From the NCBI RefSeq assembly GCF_023716465.1, contig NZ_CP092416.1:1-48395 (forward strand): a DNA stretch of 48,395 nucleotides. The letters are read 5' to 3'. Position numbers and translations under genes: made by a program. A model generated the notes under the pieces. It saw only the letters and a list, made by a program, of their open reading frames with translations, was not told the DNA's origin and ran no database searches. Numbering within the stretch: the stretch's first letter is position 1; every line of letters starts with the position of its first letter. This DNA comes from Flagellimonas marinaquae (GTDB lineage Bacteria > Bacteroidota > Bacteroidia > Flavobacteriales > Flavobacteriaceae). Of this stretch, positions 34,541 to 43,715 are shown piece by piece.

Positions 34541-35836
34541 ATGGATTATATAGCCCTGATTGATTGCAATAACTTTTATTGTTCGGTTGAGCGGGTCTTT
34601 GACCCATCGCTCAACGGGAAGCCCGTTGCCGTTCTGAGCAATAATGACGGCTGTGTTATCGCACGGTCCAACGAGGTCAAGGCAATGGGCGTGCCGATGG
34701 GGGCCCCTTATTTCGAGTACAAGAAAATATTCAGGGAAAATGATGTCAGGGTATTTTCGTCCAATTTCGCACTCTATGGGGACATGAGCTCCAGGGTAAT
34801 GAACATATTAGCCCGCTATTGTCCAGATATGGAAATCTATTCTATTGACGAGGCTTTTCTCCATTTCAAAGGATTCGATTGCTTTTTTGACCTTTCATCC
34901 TATGCCCAGGAGATCAGAACGTTTGTCTTAAGGGCGACGGGAATTCCCGTCAGTATTGGAATCGCCCCAAGCAAGGCACTTGCCAAGGCCGCCAATAGGG
35001 TGGCCAAAAAATTCCCTGAACGTACCGGGGGTGTGCATGTCATCGATTCAGAAGAAAAAAGGGCCAAGGCGCTCAGATGGATCAAGGTCGAGGATGTTTG
35101 GGGAATCGGCCCCAGATACGGTAACATGCTCCGTTTACGGAACGTCAGGACCGCCCTTGATTTTTCCTTGCTTCCCGATGATTTTGTGAGGGACAGTATG
35201 ACGGTTGTAGGTCTCAGACTAAAACATGACCTGATGGGGAAACCCTCAATCCAGATGGAGGATATTAAACCCAAACAAGCCATAGCATGTACCCGTAGCT
35301 TTGACAGAGACTATTTGAAGTATTCCGATTTACGGGAGAGGGTCGCAACCTTTTCATGTGAAGTCGCTAAAAAACTAAGAGCACAAGGTTCCGACTGTAA
35401 CCTTATACAAGTATTTGTGCGCTCCAATCCCTTCAAGGAACACCTGCCGCAATATGGGCGTTCCGTTTGTGTGAAACTACCCTACCCCACCAACAGCAGT
35501 ATCGAGTTGACCAAATTCGCCCTAAGGGGCCTCTCAACAATATTCAAAAAAGGTTATGCTTACAAAAAGGCGGGGGTCGTCGTCATGGGCCTTACCCCGT
35601 CCGAATCCAAACAGTTAAACGTTTTCCGCAACTCCGACCCTAGACATTCACCGCTTTGGAAGGCGATTGACCGGATCAATTTGCTATCTGGATACGATGT
35701 CGTTAAATTAGGGGGCCAAGATCTTAGGCGGAAATGGAAAATGAACCGTAATCTATTGTCCCCTAGATATACAAGCAAACTGGATGAAATATTAAAGATA
35801 AATGTACACGACAAGGAAGAAATCGAGCGGGCTTGA
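34541..35836 (+). CDS. umuC: Y-family DNA polymerase V catalytic subunit
   Basis: A 431-residue translesion polymerase. Catalytic motifs are intact: [15 protein letters not shown] (about 6-20), the [10 protein letters not shown] aspartate-glutamate pair (about 105-114), and the [19 protein letters not shown] block (about 139-157). The C-terminal little-finger domain is complete. It overlaps the UmuD-like gene by 35 bases, with umuC first, opposite to the usual umuDC order. Probably expressed during conjugative entry or DNA damage. Confidence 0.92.
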   Translation: MDYIALIDCNNFYCSVERVFDPSLNGKPVAVLSNNDGCVIARSNEVKAMGVPMGAPYFEYKKIFRENDVRVFSSNFALYGDMSSRVMNILARYCPDMEIYSIDEAFLHFKGFDCFFDLSSYAQEIRTFVLRATGIPVSIGIAPSKALAKAANRVAKKFPERTGGVHVIDSEEKRAKALRWIKVEDVWGIGPRYGNMLRLRNVRTALDFSLLPDDFVRDSMTVVGLRLKHDLMGKPSIQMEDIKPKQAIACTRSFDRDYLKYSDLRERVATFSCEVAKKLRAQGSDCNLIQVFVRSNPFKEHLPQYGRSVCVKLPYPTNSSIELTKFALRGLSTIFKKGYAYKKAGVVVMGLTPSESKQLNVFRNSDPRHSPLWKAIDRINLLSGYDVVKLGGQDLRRKWKMNRNLLSPRYTSKLDEILKINVHDKEEIERA

Positions 35837-36269
35837 GTTTTTGGTCCCGGGCATGGGAAATCCCTTGGGCCTGCCATATTTTGATGGTGGGGTATCAGCT
35901 GGGTTTCCATCACCTGCAGACGATTTTAAGGAGGACAGAATTTCATTGGATCGTGAACTTGTTCGCGATACAGAAGCGACCTTTTTTGCAAGGGTCAACG
36001 GGGACAGCATGCAAGGGGCCGGCATGGATGATGGGGACCTTTTGGTCATTGACAAAAGCATAGAAGCCTATGACGGTTGCATAGCCGTTTGTTTTGTGGA
36101 TGGGGAGTTTACCGTGAAAAGGGTCCAGAAAGAAAAGGACCGTATTGTTTTAATGCCTGAAAACCCCAAATATAGACCAATTGAGATTTCAGGAGAGAAC
36201 TCACTGGTTATATGGGGCGTAGTTACCTATGTCGTAAAAAAACTCCATTTTAAAAACCAACATATTTGA
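35802..36269 (+). CDS. umuD: UmuD-like S24 self-cleaving protein
   Basis: A 155-residue S24 peptidase-like protein. The cleavage site Ala-Gly is in [13 protein letters not shown] (about residues 31-43), the catalytic Ser in GDSMQGAG (about 67) and the Lys in FTVKRVQ (about 104). After RecA-stimulated cleavage it should activate UmuC. The ATG lies inside the umuC end, so the genes are translationally linked. Confidence 0.9.
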   Translation: MYTTRKKSSGLEFLVPGMGNPLGLPYFDGGVSAGFPSPADDFKEDRISLDRELVRDTEATFFARVNGDSMQGAGMDDGDLLVIDKSIEAYDGCIAVCFVDGEFTVKRVQKEKDRIVLMPENPKYRPIEISGENSLVIWGVVTYVVKKLHFKNQHI

Positions 36270-36276
36270 TCAAGGC

Positions 36277-36720
36277 TTATTTAAGTTCATAGATCAAAGT
36301 AGGTCCGTCACAAATTTGGTAGGTGCTTTCAAGTTGGTTCTTTTGGGAATTGAACATCAAGACTTCCGTTTCATTAAGACCACAGTTGGAAATAATACCA
36401 TTGGGGTCATCTTCGTAGTTTAGGGTAAGGTTAACGGAACCATCACTTGTCCCATAAGAAAAAGTACCTTCCGCGCTGGACTCTTGCCCGTCTTGAACCC
36501 TTATTTTTTCAAAAGACCCGTTTTCTTGTAACAAGTATCTTTCTTGATATAGCATATCATTACCCGTAAGGGTTTGATCGGTCATTCCAATGGTCATCCT
36601 TACCAATGTCCATTCCTGGGGAAAAGCATCCAAATCAATAGTATTATCGTTCCCATCATCCGATGAGCATGAAACCAAAACAACAAGGAAGATAAACGAT
36701 AGTTTAATGAAGTTTTTCAT
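36277..36720 (-). CDS. Lipocalin-like lipoprotein
   Basis: A 147-residue lipoprotein; signal FIKLSFIFLVVLVSC with lipobox Cys about 18, then SSDDGNDN. Strand-rich body with QEWTLVRMTIGM near the start and two later cysteines that may form a disulfide. It resembles the lipoprotein at 33260-33739 in architecture, not closely in sequence. It lies downstream of the protease gene in the same direction. Function unknown. Confidence 0.68.
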   Translation of the reverse strand: MKNFIKLSFIFLVVLVSCSSDDGNDNTIDLDAFPQEWTLVRMTIGMTDQTLTGNDMLYQERYLLQENGSFEKIRVQDGQESSAEGTFSYGTSDGSVNLTLNYEDDPNGIISNCGLNETEVLMFNSQKNQLESTYQICDGPTLIYELK

Positions 36721-36778
36721 AGCAATTGAGGTTATGTCTTTCTAATAAGCAAAAAATATACCAACATTTCCAAGTTAA

Positions 36779-39427
36779 TCAATTGACAATGATTTTTTTT
36801 CTGTAATTACGCCCCTCACCAATCATATTAACAATATATACCCCTGCGGGCAATAAACTTGTGTCAATGGTCTTTACAGCAGTGTCCTGCAACGACCTTT
36901 TTATAAGCGAACCATCAAGGCCATGAACATATACCTCATATTGGCCTTCCCCAGCAGCAAACAACTCCACGATTTCTCCCTGTCTTGCCGGGACCGGTGC
37001 CGCAAGGATTTCTTCACTGCCCAGACCGAAAAACTCTTGGATGTCGCTAACATACTGGTTGCCTTGATCCGTAATTACACGCGCCCGATATTCTATTGTT
37101 CCCTTCCCAGGTATTTTATCGGTATAACCTATGGACAATTGATTATTGGGCTCCGTTCTGTACAATTCCTTAAATTGGGAACCGTCCCATTTTTCAAAGA
37201 CAACCACAGACACATCAACAACGGATCTTAAAGAAAGGTTCATAATGGCCTCGTCCGAAAAGGACCTTTCCAAATAGAAATTCTGTATGAAACATTCCAT
37301 TTCAAGACCCATAGGGGTGGCTGGGGTTCTTTTTAGTTCACGTCCTTGAAAAACCGGGGCAACGGCCGTATAAAATTGTGCCGAGTTATCTCTTTCAAAT
37401 GAAAACACCGTCCCTTTTGTTTCCCCTGCAAGCTCCAACCCCCCATTTTCGAAGACATAGACATTATATTTTTCCGCCTGTTCGATGGGTTCCCATGAAA
37501 TTGTGGAAATACCCTCACACGAATATTCGACACGATGCTCATATAATTCCGTAATTGAAAATTCCGGAGATTCGATTATATCCTGTCCAATAACAAGCCT
37601 CAGTTTGCAAATGGCCGTTTCCGTTGGGATATTCCATTGATAGAATCCTTCGGATGTGTTTATGTCATCACTGATGACCTGCCATTCACCAAATGCACCT
37701 TTGCTTTTTTTTGCCAACTCCAACCTACCCATTGCATCGGACCCGTTATCAGATTCCCACCTAATGACCTGTTCGGTTCCAGAAATTAACGAAGCTTCTT
37801 TTGATGGATATACCCATTCATTTGAGGTGCGATAACTATAGGCAATACTATATGGTTGTGGGCCTTTGTTTCCAGCCCCTGCGGTTATTTCCAATTCGTA
37901 TGTGCCCTCTGTGGGAAAGTCAACGGTTATCTTTTCAACGTTGTTCAACGTATCCCTTGAACGGACCGGGGCTAATGCCAAAGAATCCACATCTGGATAA
38001 GAACTAAGTTTCCAAGGATTCCAGGCCTCTCCGCCATCCCTGACCAAACGCATATCCAAATTGTTCACAAGGCCCCGACCCATACCAAGTGTTTCAGAGG
38101 GCAAGTCATTCCAGACTATGGTTACATTCAGTTTTTTAACACCTTCTGGAACCACGATGCTGTGTATTGCCCCCCCTCCTATTCCAACGTTTCCCTCAAA
38201 GTACTGACCATTAACGAGCGTTTCCAATGATCGATAGGCCTTTACATTACCGAACCCCTCCCTGTGGCTCAACTCCTTTTTGTTTTTCGCCTCGTTTATG
38301 ATCAAAGCCTTTATCAACGACGAATTTGGCAATATCCCGTTTTCACCAAAGAATTGTTCTTGTAACAACCCGCACACCCCACTCACCAAGGCTGTTGCAT
38401 CCGATGTTCCATTGGCCCCGTAGGCGACCACCTCTGGCTTGATCCTACCATCGGCGGTAGGCCCACTGGAGCTGATGTCCCATAAAGAGCCAAAAGGATC
38501 GGTTGCACCTACACAGATTGAATTTTTAGAATTTTTTATTTGTCCGGTCAAAGTACCATATCCGGTCATGCCAATATAAGGACCTGTTTGAGGCTGTCCG
38601 TCTCCCAGGTTTCCCGCAGAAAAAACATGGACAAGATAAGGGGTGTAACTTGCTTGGTCATCATAGGCCAATGATTCTGCGCCATAATAATTTTCAATGT
38701 TGCCCACGCCATAGGAATGGTTCTGTACACTAACATGATAATCGGCCAACAAATCACTATCGTCAGGAAGCAGGTCGTTCAGAGGAGACGAGAATAGGCT
38801 AGCTCCGGACACAACACCCTTAAATGATGGGGAAGTGTAACCGGCCCCGGCTATTATTGTTGCCATTTCAGTAGAGTGCGTAGAAAAACCATTTTCCGGC
38901 CTATCGATTTCAGAAATCGTTCTTCCGAAAAGATCCAAGTCATAGATATTGAAAGGATCTTCTTTTATTGCTATTGTGATATTTTCACCTTTGTTTGAAG
39001 GTTGGCTAGTTGTCGCTTTGGTTACTTCGTTGAGGGTGGGGTCATAATTGAGCAAAACCCCTTCCAAAACAACATTTGTCCCTGCCCTGTCCAAATAGAT
39101 TACCCATGACTTTTTGGATAGCATTTTTATTTTTTTGTCATCCAGGTTAATCAGGAAAATGGAATTTCCTTTTTGGAGGTCGTTCAAAAGCTCTGGTGTA
39201 GTTTCATTTTCTTGACACCACTCATAAAATTGTTGCTTATCATTTATTATTGCTCTTACGGACTTTTGCTCGTAAGACTCTAAATTTTCCTTTAATATCT
39301 GGGACGCTATTTTTTGTGCATTGACAACGGTATCATCTTGTGCGCAAACTTTTCCGTACAAGATGAAAAAGGCCATCAAGAAATTGATGGCCCATGCTTT
39401 TCTTTGGTTTCCACTATTTATCTGCAC
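36779..39427 (-). CDS. Secreted subtilisin-like (S8) protease with T9SS sorting domain
   Basis: An 882-residue exported protease. After a signal (INFLMAFFILYGKVCAQ), the S8 domain shows the aspartate region IAIKEDPF (about 155-162), His in FSTHSTEMATIIAG (about 183), the oxyanion Asn in FSAGNLGD (about 272) and Ser342 in GTSDATALVSG. HST and GTSDATA depart from the usual HGT and GTSMAxP, so specificity may differ. Beta domains follow, and the last 75 residues are a type A type IX secretion sorting domain (LPAGVYIVNMIGEGRNYRKKIIVN). It is probably released or surface-attached. It is divergent from ordinary plasmid housekeeping genes and is likely passenger cargo. Confidence 0.85.
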   Translation of the reverse strand: MQINSGNQRKAWAINFLMAFFILYGKVCAQDDTVVNAQKIASQILKENLESYEQKSVRAIINDKQQFYEWCQENETTPELLNDLQKGNSIFLINLDDKKIKMLSKKSWVIYLDRAGTNVVLEGVLLNYDPTLNEVTKATTSQPSNKGENITIAIKEDPFNIYDLDLFGRTISEIDRPENGFSTHSTEMATIIAGAGYTSPSFKGVVSGASLFSSPLNDLLPDDSDLLADYHVSVQNHSYGVGNIENYYGAESLAYDDQASYTPYLVHVFSAGNLGDGQPQTGPYIGMTGYGTLTGQIKNSKNSICVGATDPFGSLWDISSSGPTADGRIKPEVVAYGANGTSDATALVSGVCGLLQEQFFGENGILPNSSLIKALIINEAKNKKELSHREGFGNVKAYRSLETLVNGQYFEGNVGIGGGAIHSIVVPEGVKKLNVTIVWNDLPSETLGMGRGLVNNLDMRLVRDGGEAWNPWKLSSYPDVDSLALAPVRSRDTLNNVEKITVDFPTEGTYELEITAGAGNKGPQPYSIAYSYRTSNEWVYPSKEASLISGTEQVIRWESDNGSDAMGRLELAKKSKGAFGEWQVISDDINTSEGFYQWNIPTETAICKLRLVIGQDIIESPEFSITELYEHRVEYSCEGISTISWEPIEQAEKYNVYVFENGGLELAGETKGTVFSFERDNSAQFYTAVAPVFQGRELKRTPATPMGLEMECFIQNFYLERSFSDEAIMNLSLRSVVDVSVVVFEKWDGSQFKELYRTEPNNQLSIGYTDKIPGKGTIEYRARVITDQGNQYVSDIQEFFGLGSEEILAAPVPARQGEIVELFAAGEGQYEVYVHGLDGSLIKRSLQDTAVKTIDTSLLPAGVYIVNMIGEGRNYRKKIIVN

Positions 39428-39448
39428 AATGATTTCAAATAAACAGTA

Positions 39449-40402
39449 CTAAAAACCATGCACATATCTTAAGGCAACCCTGTCATTATAAGTAAACGGC
39501 CTATTTTGTCCATCATCGATACAGGCCAACATCCATGAACCGGAATCAGGTCCGGTCGGTGTGCCGGGTATGTGAACCGCCCCTATATTATCGGGATCAG
39601 CCTCCTGTCCTCCCGTGTTGCAACTATAGCTCCTGTTCTGCCAATCAGTATGCCTATATCCTATCGTGTGACCCAATTCATGAGCGATAATGGAGGCGAT
39701 ATGTTCAGCACCTTCGTTGCCAATTAAATTCGGATCTAGCCGTATAACTTCTCCTGGTTCAATTGTTGTGATTTGAGATCCGCCTCTCGTTGTTATTGTT
39801 CTTTCATATGGTGGGTCGGCAAGCCCCAGAAATCCAGTGAATTGATTGACTATGGTAATATCTTCATTCGTTCTTACGCAAGGGCTGCAATTGGGATCGT
39901 TAGGATCTTGGATAGGTGTTATATAGAACCTCAAACCAGAAACATGGTCGTATCTATCCTGCACTATTTGCATAGCTTGCCAATATACAGCAGGGAAATT
40001 ATCTTCCAGCAAGACCCGGATACTTTCTTTTCTCCTCACCAATACCTGTTCTCCAGTATTTCTGTCAGTTTGATAGAATTCGCTCCCAAATTCTGGGGTA
40101 AGGGTCATTCTATAGTGCTCTTCATCGGCTATAACCACAGAACTTCCCTTTTCCATTCCTAGATGATGGTCTTTCAAAAGGACATCTCCCTCAACTATAT
40201 ATGAGGTTTCCCCGTTTTCATCGATGAAGGCCACAGCATTTTCAGAGCTGAACCCCAACGCCTCTATTTTTTCGAGCACTTCATCGCTTATCGCCAATTG
40301 TTCATCGGCGATGTTCGTTCCATTTTCCTCCTTGCTGCAGGAGGATAAACTAATAGTGGTTGCGATAAGTACCAACCACACCAATTGTAGGTTTCTTTTC
40401 AT
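39449..40402 (-). CDS. HEXXH zinc metalloprotease lipoprotein (M57/HEIGH-like)
   Basis: A 317-residue lipoprotein (LSSCSKEENG, lipobox Cys about 22) with an extended zinc motif HELGHTIGYRH (H241, E242, H245, H251), as in 'dual-action HEIGH' metallo-peptidases. SYSCNTGG and the final NDRVALRYVHGF are typical of the family. It is 21 bases upstream of the S8 protease gene in the same direction, so the two secreted proteases are one operon. Substrate unknown. Confidence 0.82.
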   Translation of the reverse strand: MKRNLQLVWLVLIATTISLSSCSKEENGTNIADEQLAISDEVLEKIEALGFSSENAVAFIDENGETSYIVEGDVLLKDHHLGMEKGSSVVIADEEHYRMTLTPEFGSEFYQTDRNTGEQVLVRRKESIRVLLEDNFPAVYWQAMQIVQDRYDHVSGLRFYITPIQDPNDPNCSPCVRTNEDITIVNQFTGFLGLADPPYERTITTRGGSQITTIEPGEVIRLDPNLIGNEGAEHIASIIAHELGHTIGYRHTDWQNRSYSCNTGGQEADPDNIGAVHIPGTPTGPDSGSWMLACIDDGQNRPFTYNDRVALRYVHGF

Positions 40403-40486
40403 AATATGTAGTGTTTAGATTACAAACAATATTACAAAATATATAAACTATTTTACAATAAAATTAAAGAAAATAGCTACTTTATT

Positions 40487-40531
40487 AAATCGTTATTTAA
40501 GATTAAATTATTCATTAGCAAATCGTTATTT
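40487..40531. promoter_or_regulatory. Direct repeat upstream of the SRAP gene
   Basis: AAATCGTTATTT occurs at 40487-40498 and 40520-40531, three helical turns apart, in the A+T-rich region between two divergent genes. A two-site operator is plausible; the protein is unknown. Confidence 0.45.
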
Positions 40532-40551
40532 TTAATCAATAAACAAATCCC

Positions 40552-41328
40552 ATGTGCTTCCATACGAGAATTGATAGGCCCGTTGCCGAAATAGAGACCC
40601 ATTACAACGTTTCCCGAACCGAAAAGGGAATGGAGCTGGAGGAGGAACTTCTTTACCACCATTCGGATGGGTTCAATCATCAGGATTTTTGGGTAATCCC
40701 GCAGGAAAGCCCGAAACACATCACCCCGATGATGTGGGGAATGCTGCCGCCTTGGGCCAAGAACGAAGACCCTGTGGAGGACCTTAAGGAAATCAAGGGC
40801 CAGGGCCTCAATGCCCAGAGCGAAAAACTCTTTACCTCAAAGATGTACAAACCGAGCTCTTTGAAGCGTAGGTGTGTCATCCCGTTGACCGGCTTTTATG
40901 AACCGCATACGTGCCAGAAACCAAAGGACTATAAAGTGCCGTTCCTGTTCGGCGCAAGGGAGGCCACGTTTTTGAGCCTTGCCGGAATCTATACGGTTAC
41001 ATCGAACAAATATGTATCGTTCTCCCTATTGACCAGGGAAGCCGAGCCGGGCTCCATGTATGCGCAGATCCACAACAAAAAAAACTGGCAGGGGCAGCAC
41101 CGTCAGATCGTTCCCCTGGCCGATGATCAGATAGAGGCTTGGCTCTCGGAAAAATTGACCGAAACGGACATCGACAGGATCATCCATGATAATCTTCCGG
41201 AAGATGGCCTTACGGCCCATCCGGTCAGCAAGGATATTTTCTCCAGAACGGTCAGCGCCGATTATCCCGGAATCGAAAAATTGGTAGACAATCCCAACCT
41301 AAACCTGGACTATTCGCAATGGGCATAA
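40552..41328 (+). CDS. SRAP-domain abasic-site protein (YedK/HMCES family)
   Basis: A 258-residue protein that crosslinks to abasic sites in single-stranded DNA through its second residue. The ATG start leaves Cys2 (MCFHTRID), the catalytic cysteine. Other SRAP motifs: PMMWGMLPPWAK (about 57-68), LNAQSEKLF, CVIPLTGFYEP (about 105-115, with the catalytic Glu). The SMYAQIHNKKN block replaces the more usual MHxRMP. With UmuCD and SSB it fits protection of incoming single strands. Confidence 0.9.
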   Translation: MCFHTRIDRPVAEIETHYNVSRTEKGMELEEELLYHHSDGFNHQDFWVIPQESPKHITPMMWGMLPPWAKNEDPVEDLKEIKGQGLNAQSEKLFTSKMYKPSSLKRRCVIPLTGFYEPHTCQKPKDYKVPFLFGAREATFLSLAGIYTVTSNKYVSFSLLTREAEPGSMYAQIHNKKNWQGQHRQIVPLADDQIEAWLSEKLTETDIDRIIHDNLPEDGLTAHPVSKDIFSRTVSADYPGIEKLVDNPNLNLDYSQWA

Positions 41329-41585
41329 AGGAATTTTTGGGCCTGCACGAAGAGGACCAGTGGGACGAGTTTTGGGACAAATGTGTGTTTTTGGCCCACT
41401 TTCCAGACCTTGAAAAAAAACACCATTTGTACCGGCTATTCGATTTTTACGTAGAGCTTACTTCAGACCATTCTGGAATGTTCCCCGTACTGAACGCTTT
41501 TGAATCCGGACCAAGGCTCGATAAGTACCGGAACGTGAACCTTGACAAGATCTTGGGCGACCTCCGTATTAATTTTCCCGAGTAG
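41319..41585 (+). CDS. Hypothetical protein, paralogue of 41903-42148
   Basis: An 88-residue protein overlapping the SRAP gene by 10 bases. The block DFYVELTSDHSGMFPVLNAFESGPRLDKY aligns with STFYVEFEWEKFT...QIFKSGAELDKY in the protein at 41903, so the two are paralogues flanking a repressor gene. Function unknown. Confidence 0.65.
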   Translation: MGIKEFLGLHEEDQWDEFWDKCVFLAHFPDLEKKHHLYRLFDFYVELTSDHSGMFPVLNAFESGPRLDKYRNVNLDKILGDLRINFPE

Positions 41586-41799
41586 GGAAACCGAACAGTT
41601 CCCTTACTTCCACCCCCAGGGCCTTGGAAAGTTCAAGCACGGTGCCCAGGGTTATGTTGATCTGCCCCTTTTCTATTTTGGAAATATCACTGTAATCCAC
41701 ATCACAAAGTTGTGCCATAGTACGGTAACTCAACCCTTTTTCCTTGCGGAGCTGTTTCACCCTCATTCCAAACCTTTTTATAAAATCCGATTGGTCCAT
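41569..41799 (-). CDS. XRE-family helix-turn-helix regulator
   Basis: A 76-residue Cro/CI-type DNA-binding protein: MRVKQLRKEKGLSYRTMAQLCDVDYSDISKIEKGQINITLGTVLELSKALGV is a complete HTH domain. The 3' end overlaps the converging gene by 17 bases. It probably regulates neighbouring genes; a hairpin-rich intergenic stretch (41800-41890) separates it from the divergent gene at 41903. Confidence 0.88.
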   Translation of the reverse strand: MDQSDFIKRFGMRVKQLRKEKGLSYRTMAQLCDVDYSDISKIEKGQINITLGTVLELSKALGVEVRELFGFPTREN

Positions 41800-41902
41800 C
41801 CCCGCAAGTTGCGGAGAACGTCAAAAAATAGTGTGGGCGAAAAAACCCACAACTTTTGTTTAAAATACCAAGGGACTTTTATATTTTAGGGCCGTAACCC
41901 CT

Positions 41903-42148
41903 ATGAACATGGACCTATACGATTTTTTTATGCTCAACGAGAGCGAACAGACGGAAACCTTGGTGCAATCCGGCCAGCTTGTGGCCATGAAGTACAACGC
42001 CATCACCTATTTAAGTTTGTTCAGCGTAAGCACTTTTTACGTGGAATTCGAGTGGGAAAAGTTCACCAACAGGATGGTCGGCAAACAGATATTCAAGTCG
42101 GGTGCCGAACTGGACAAATACCTTCCGGATATCGACCTTGTCATTTGA
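41903..42148 (+). CDS. Hypothetical protein, paralogue of 41319-41585
   Basis: An 81-residue acidic/aromatic protein. It shares FYVE, F(E/K)SG and LDKY blocks with the 88-residue protein on the other side of the XRE gene. Diverges from the regulator and converges, with an 8-base overlap, on the next gene. Role unknown. Confidence 0.62.
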   Translation: MNMDLYDFFMLNESEQTETLVQSGQLVAMKYNAITYLSLFSVSTFYVEFEWEKFTNRMVGKQIFKSGAELDKYLPDIDLVI

Positions 42149-42443
42149 CGTTTTCCCTACGCTGTACCACTCCTTCAATAATTTCCAAATACATGGCCTG
42201 CTTGCTCACATCGTCGTCCAATTTGTTGTTTTGGGCGTGCCATCCAAAGGCATAGCTCGATGCAAATTCCGCAACATCGCCGACCCCCAAGCGGTCGTAT
42301 TCCGAAAGGACGTGTTCCCAGTCCAGTCTATATGGTTTGGCATCGACCATGCCCTGTAATATCAAGTTCACTTTTTGCAAAGCCCTATCCATTAATGTTC
42401 CCGTGGCCCGTATGAACCCAAACCTTGTCCTGTCAATTCTCAT
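42141..42443 (-). CDS. Hypothetical protein
   Basis: A 100-residue protein, 12 bases downstream of the duplicated membrane protein gene and read the same way. Mostly helical with a cluster FASSYAFGWHAQNN in the middle. Unrecognised. Confidence 0.6.
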   Translation of the reverse strand: MRIDRTRFGFIRATGTLMDRALQKVNLILQGMVDAKPYRLDWEHVLSEYDRLGVGDVAEFASSYAFGWHAQNNKLDDDVSKQAMYLEIIEGVVQRRENVK

Positions 42444-42455
42444 AAGAGGATACTT

Positions 42456-43400
42456 TTAAGATTGTCCATTTTCTGTTATTACTTTTGCTTCGGGGGAAAC
42501 TTTGTTGTTATAATAGAAGTTGATGGCCAAGAGTATACTCAGGCCGATCGTGATATATAGTTTTATGTTGGGATCATTGAATTCGGTCTCCCTCCAGGAC
42601 ATGGCAATGACGACCACTTGGTACAGGCTCAAAGCTGCCGGCACCAAAATAAAGGGGCGGTACTTTTTCCCGCGTGAATCAAAAAACCATCCTATCCATC
42701 CCAGATGTGCGAAAAGATAGAGGCAGAACAGGTAGACCAAGATCCTATAGTTCGCGAGCCCCCTTACATACCCCTCATTGTCGGTCAACATTTCCTCAAT
42801 CCCCAATTTTGGGACCCATGCATACGTTTCCCCGCTCCTGTTGGTTATGAGATCATGATAAAACGGTAGCGTGGCCATCAAAAAAAGCAGCACCCAGGAA
42901 ACCACCTTACGGAGACTATAACCTCTTTTTTTGATGGTCATATATCCAAGGACGATCGAGAGGATCCCCAAAAAGACCAATTTGGAAACCGGTTCGTTCA
43001 ACAAAGACCTCCTTAGTCCGAAAAGGATAAGGAATATATGATAAAGACCGGAGGCCGTGGCCAATAAAAGGGCGCTTCCGTAAAATCTTTGCCTTGCACT
43101 TTGGAACCACCCCGCCCATCCTATCGTGGCAAAAAGGAAGATGAAAAACGTATAAAGGAACACCCGATAGGTGGAGAAACCCAAAACGTTCCCGTTCACA
43201 TCGGTCAATAGATCCTCTATTCCAAGTACCGGGACCCAAGGTTTAAGGCCGCCGTCATCGGTCAAAAAATCATGTAGATATGGAAGCGTTGACAACAGGA
43301 TAATGGCCAACGCCCCCCAAAAGGTATCAGGTATCCTGATTTTTGATTTCCTTGCCGTCGATTGCCTGTTGTTCCGTTGCATTCTTGAATAGGGCCTCAT
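42456..43400 (-). CDS. Membrane protein made of two homologous halves
   Basis: A 314-residue integral membrane protein with about eight hydrophobic segments. The halves align: LLSTLPYLHDFLTDDGG...WVPVLGIEDLLTDVNG..LGFSTYRVFLY and LMATLPFYHDLITNRSG...WVPKLGIEEMLTDNEG..RGLANYRILVY, each followed by F(A/L)xxGWxGWF. So it arose by internal tandem duplication of a four-segment unit with an extracellular HD(F/L)(L/I)T loop. The ATG at 43400 is chosen; it overlaps the small lipoprotein gene in another frame. No known family is recognised. Confidence 0.7.
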   Translation of the reverse strand: MRPYSRMQRNNRQSTARKSKIRIPDTFWGALAIILLSTLPYLHDFLTDDGGLKPWVPVLGIEDLLTDVNGNVLGFSTYRVFLYTFFIFLFATIGWAGWFQSARQRFYGSALLLATASGLYHIFLILFGLRRSLLNEPVSKLVFLGILSIVLGYMTIKKRGYSLRKVVSWVLLFLMATLPFYHDLITNRSGETYAWVPKLGIEEMLTDNEGYVRGLANYRILVYLFCLYLFAHLGWIGWFFDSRGKKYRPFILVPAALSLYQVVVIAMSWRETEFNDPNIKLYITIGLSILLAINFYYNNKVSPEAKVITENGQS

Positions 43401-43488
43401 CCTCCGCAATATCGTTTTTGGTGCAGGAGGTGGACAAGCTAACGGTTGACAATAAGACTACGGCAAGAAGAATTTTTTGAATTTTCAT
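43327..43488 (-). CDS. Small lipoprotein overlapping the membrane-protein gene
   Basis: A 53-residue protein with a clear lipoprotein signal (KILLAVVLLSTVSLSTSC; lipobox Cys about 22, then TKNDIAEDEA). Its last 74 bases overlap, in a different frame, the 5' end of the membrane protein gene, which suggests translational coupling. The hydrophilic mature part is only about 30 residues. Possibly a partner of the duplicated membrane protein. Confidence 0.65.
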   Translation of the reverse strand: MKIQKILLAVVLLSTVSLSTSCTKNDIAEDEALFKNATEQQAIDGKEIKNQDT

Positions 43489-43640
43489 AACTGAAAAATT
43501 TTAGGGTTAAACTCCCTAAATTTAATCAGCCGCCTTGCTTATTTGACCGTCCTTCCGCTAAACTTCTCCAATAAGTATTAACAAATATTAACGTATATTC
43601 CTACGTTGTTATTGCTTTAAATCTCGCATAAAAGTACAAC

Positions 43641-43665
43641 AAAGGACACTCAAAGAGTGTCCTTT
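43641..43665. terminator. Perfect hairpin, bidirectional terminator
   Basis: AAAGGACACTC-aaa-GAGTGTCCTTT, an 11-bp perfect stem with A and T at its base, in the gap upstream of the lipoprotein and downstream of the small minus-strand frame at 43716. Confidence 0.8.
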
Positions 43666-43715
43666 GTCCCCACTTTTTAGTGAAACACCCTGTTTTGGCG
43701 GGATTTGGCAGGTAA

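Noticed and set aside
35410..35420. ATACAAGTA inside umuC as another par/ssb operator
   Set aside because: A single 9-mer inside a coding region, expected by chance, with no promoter nearby.
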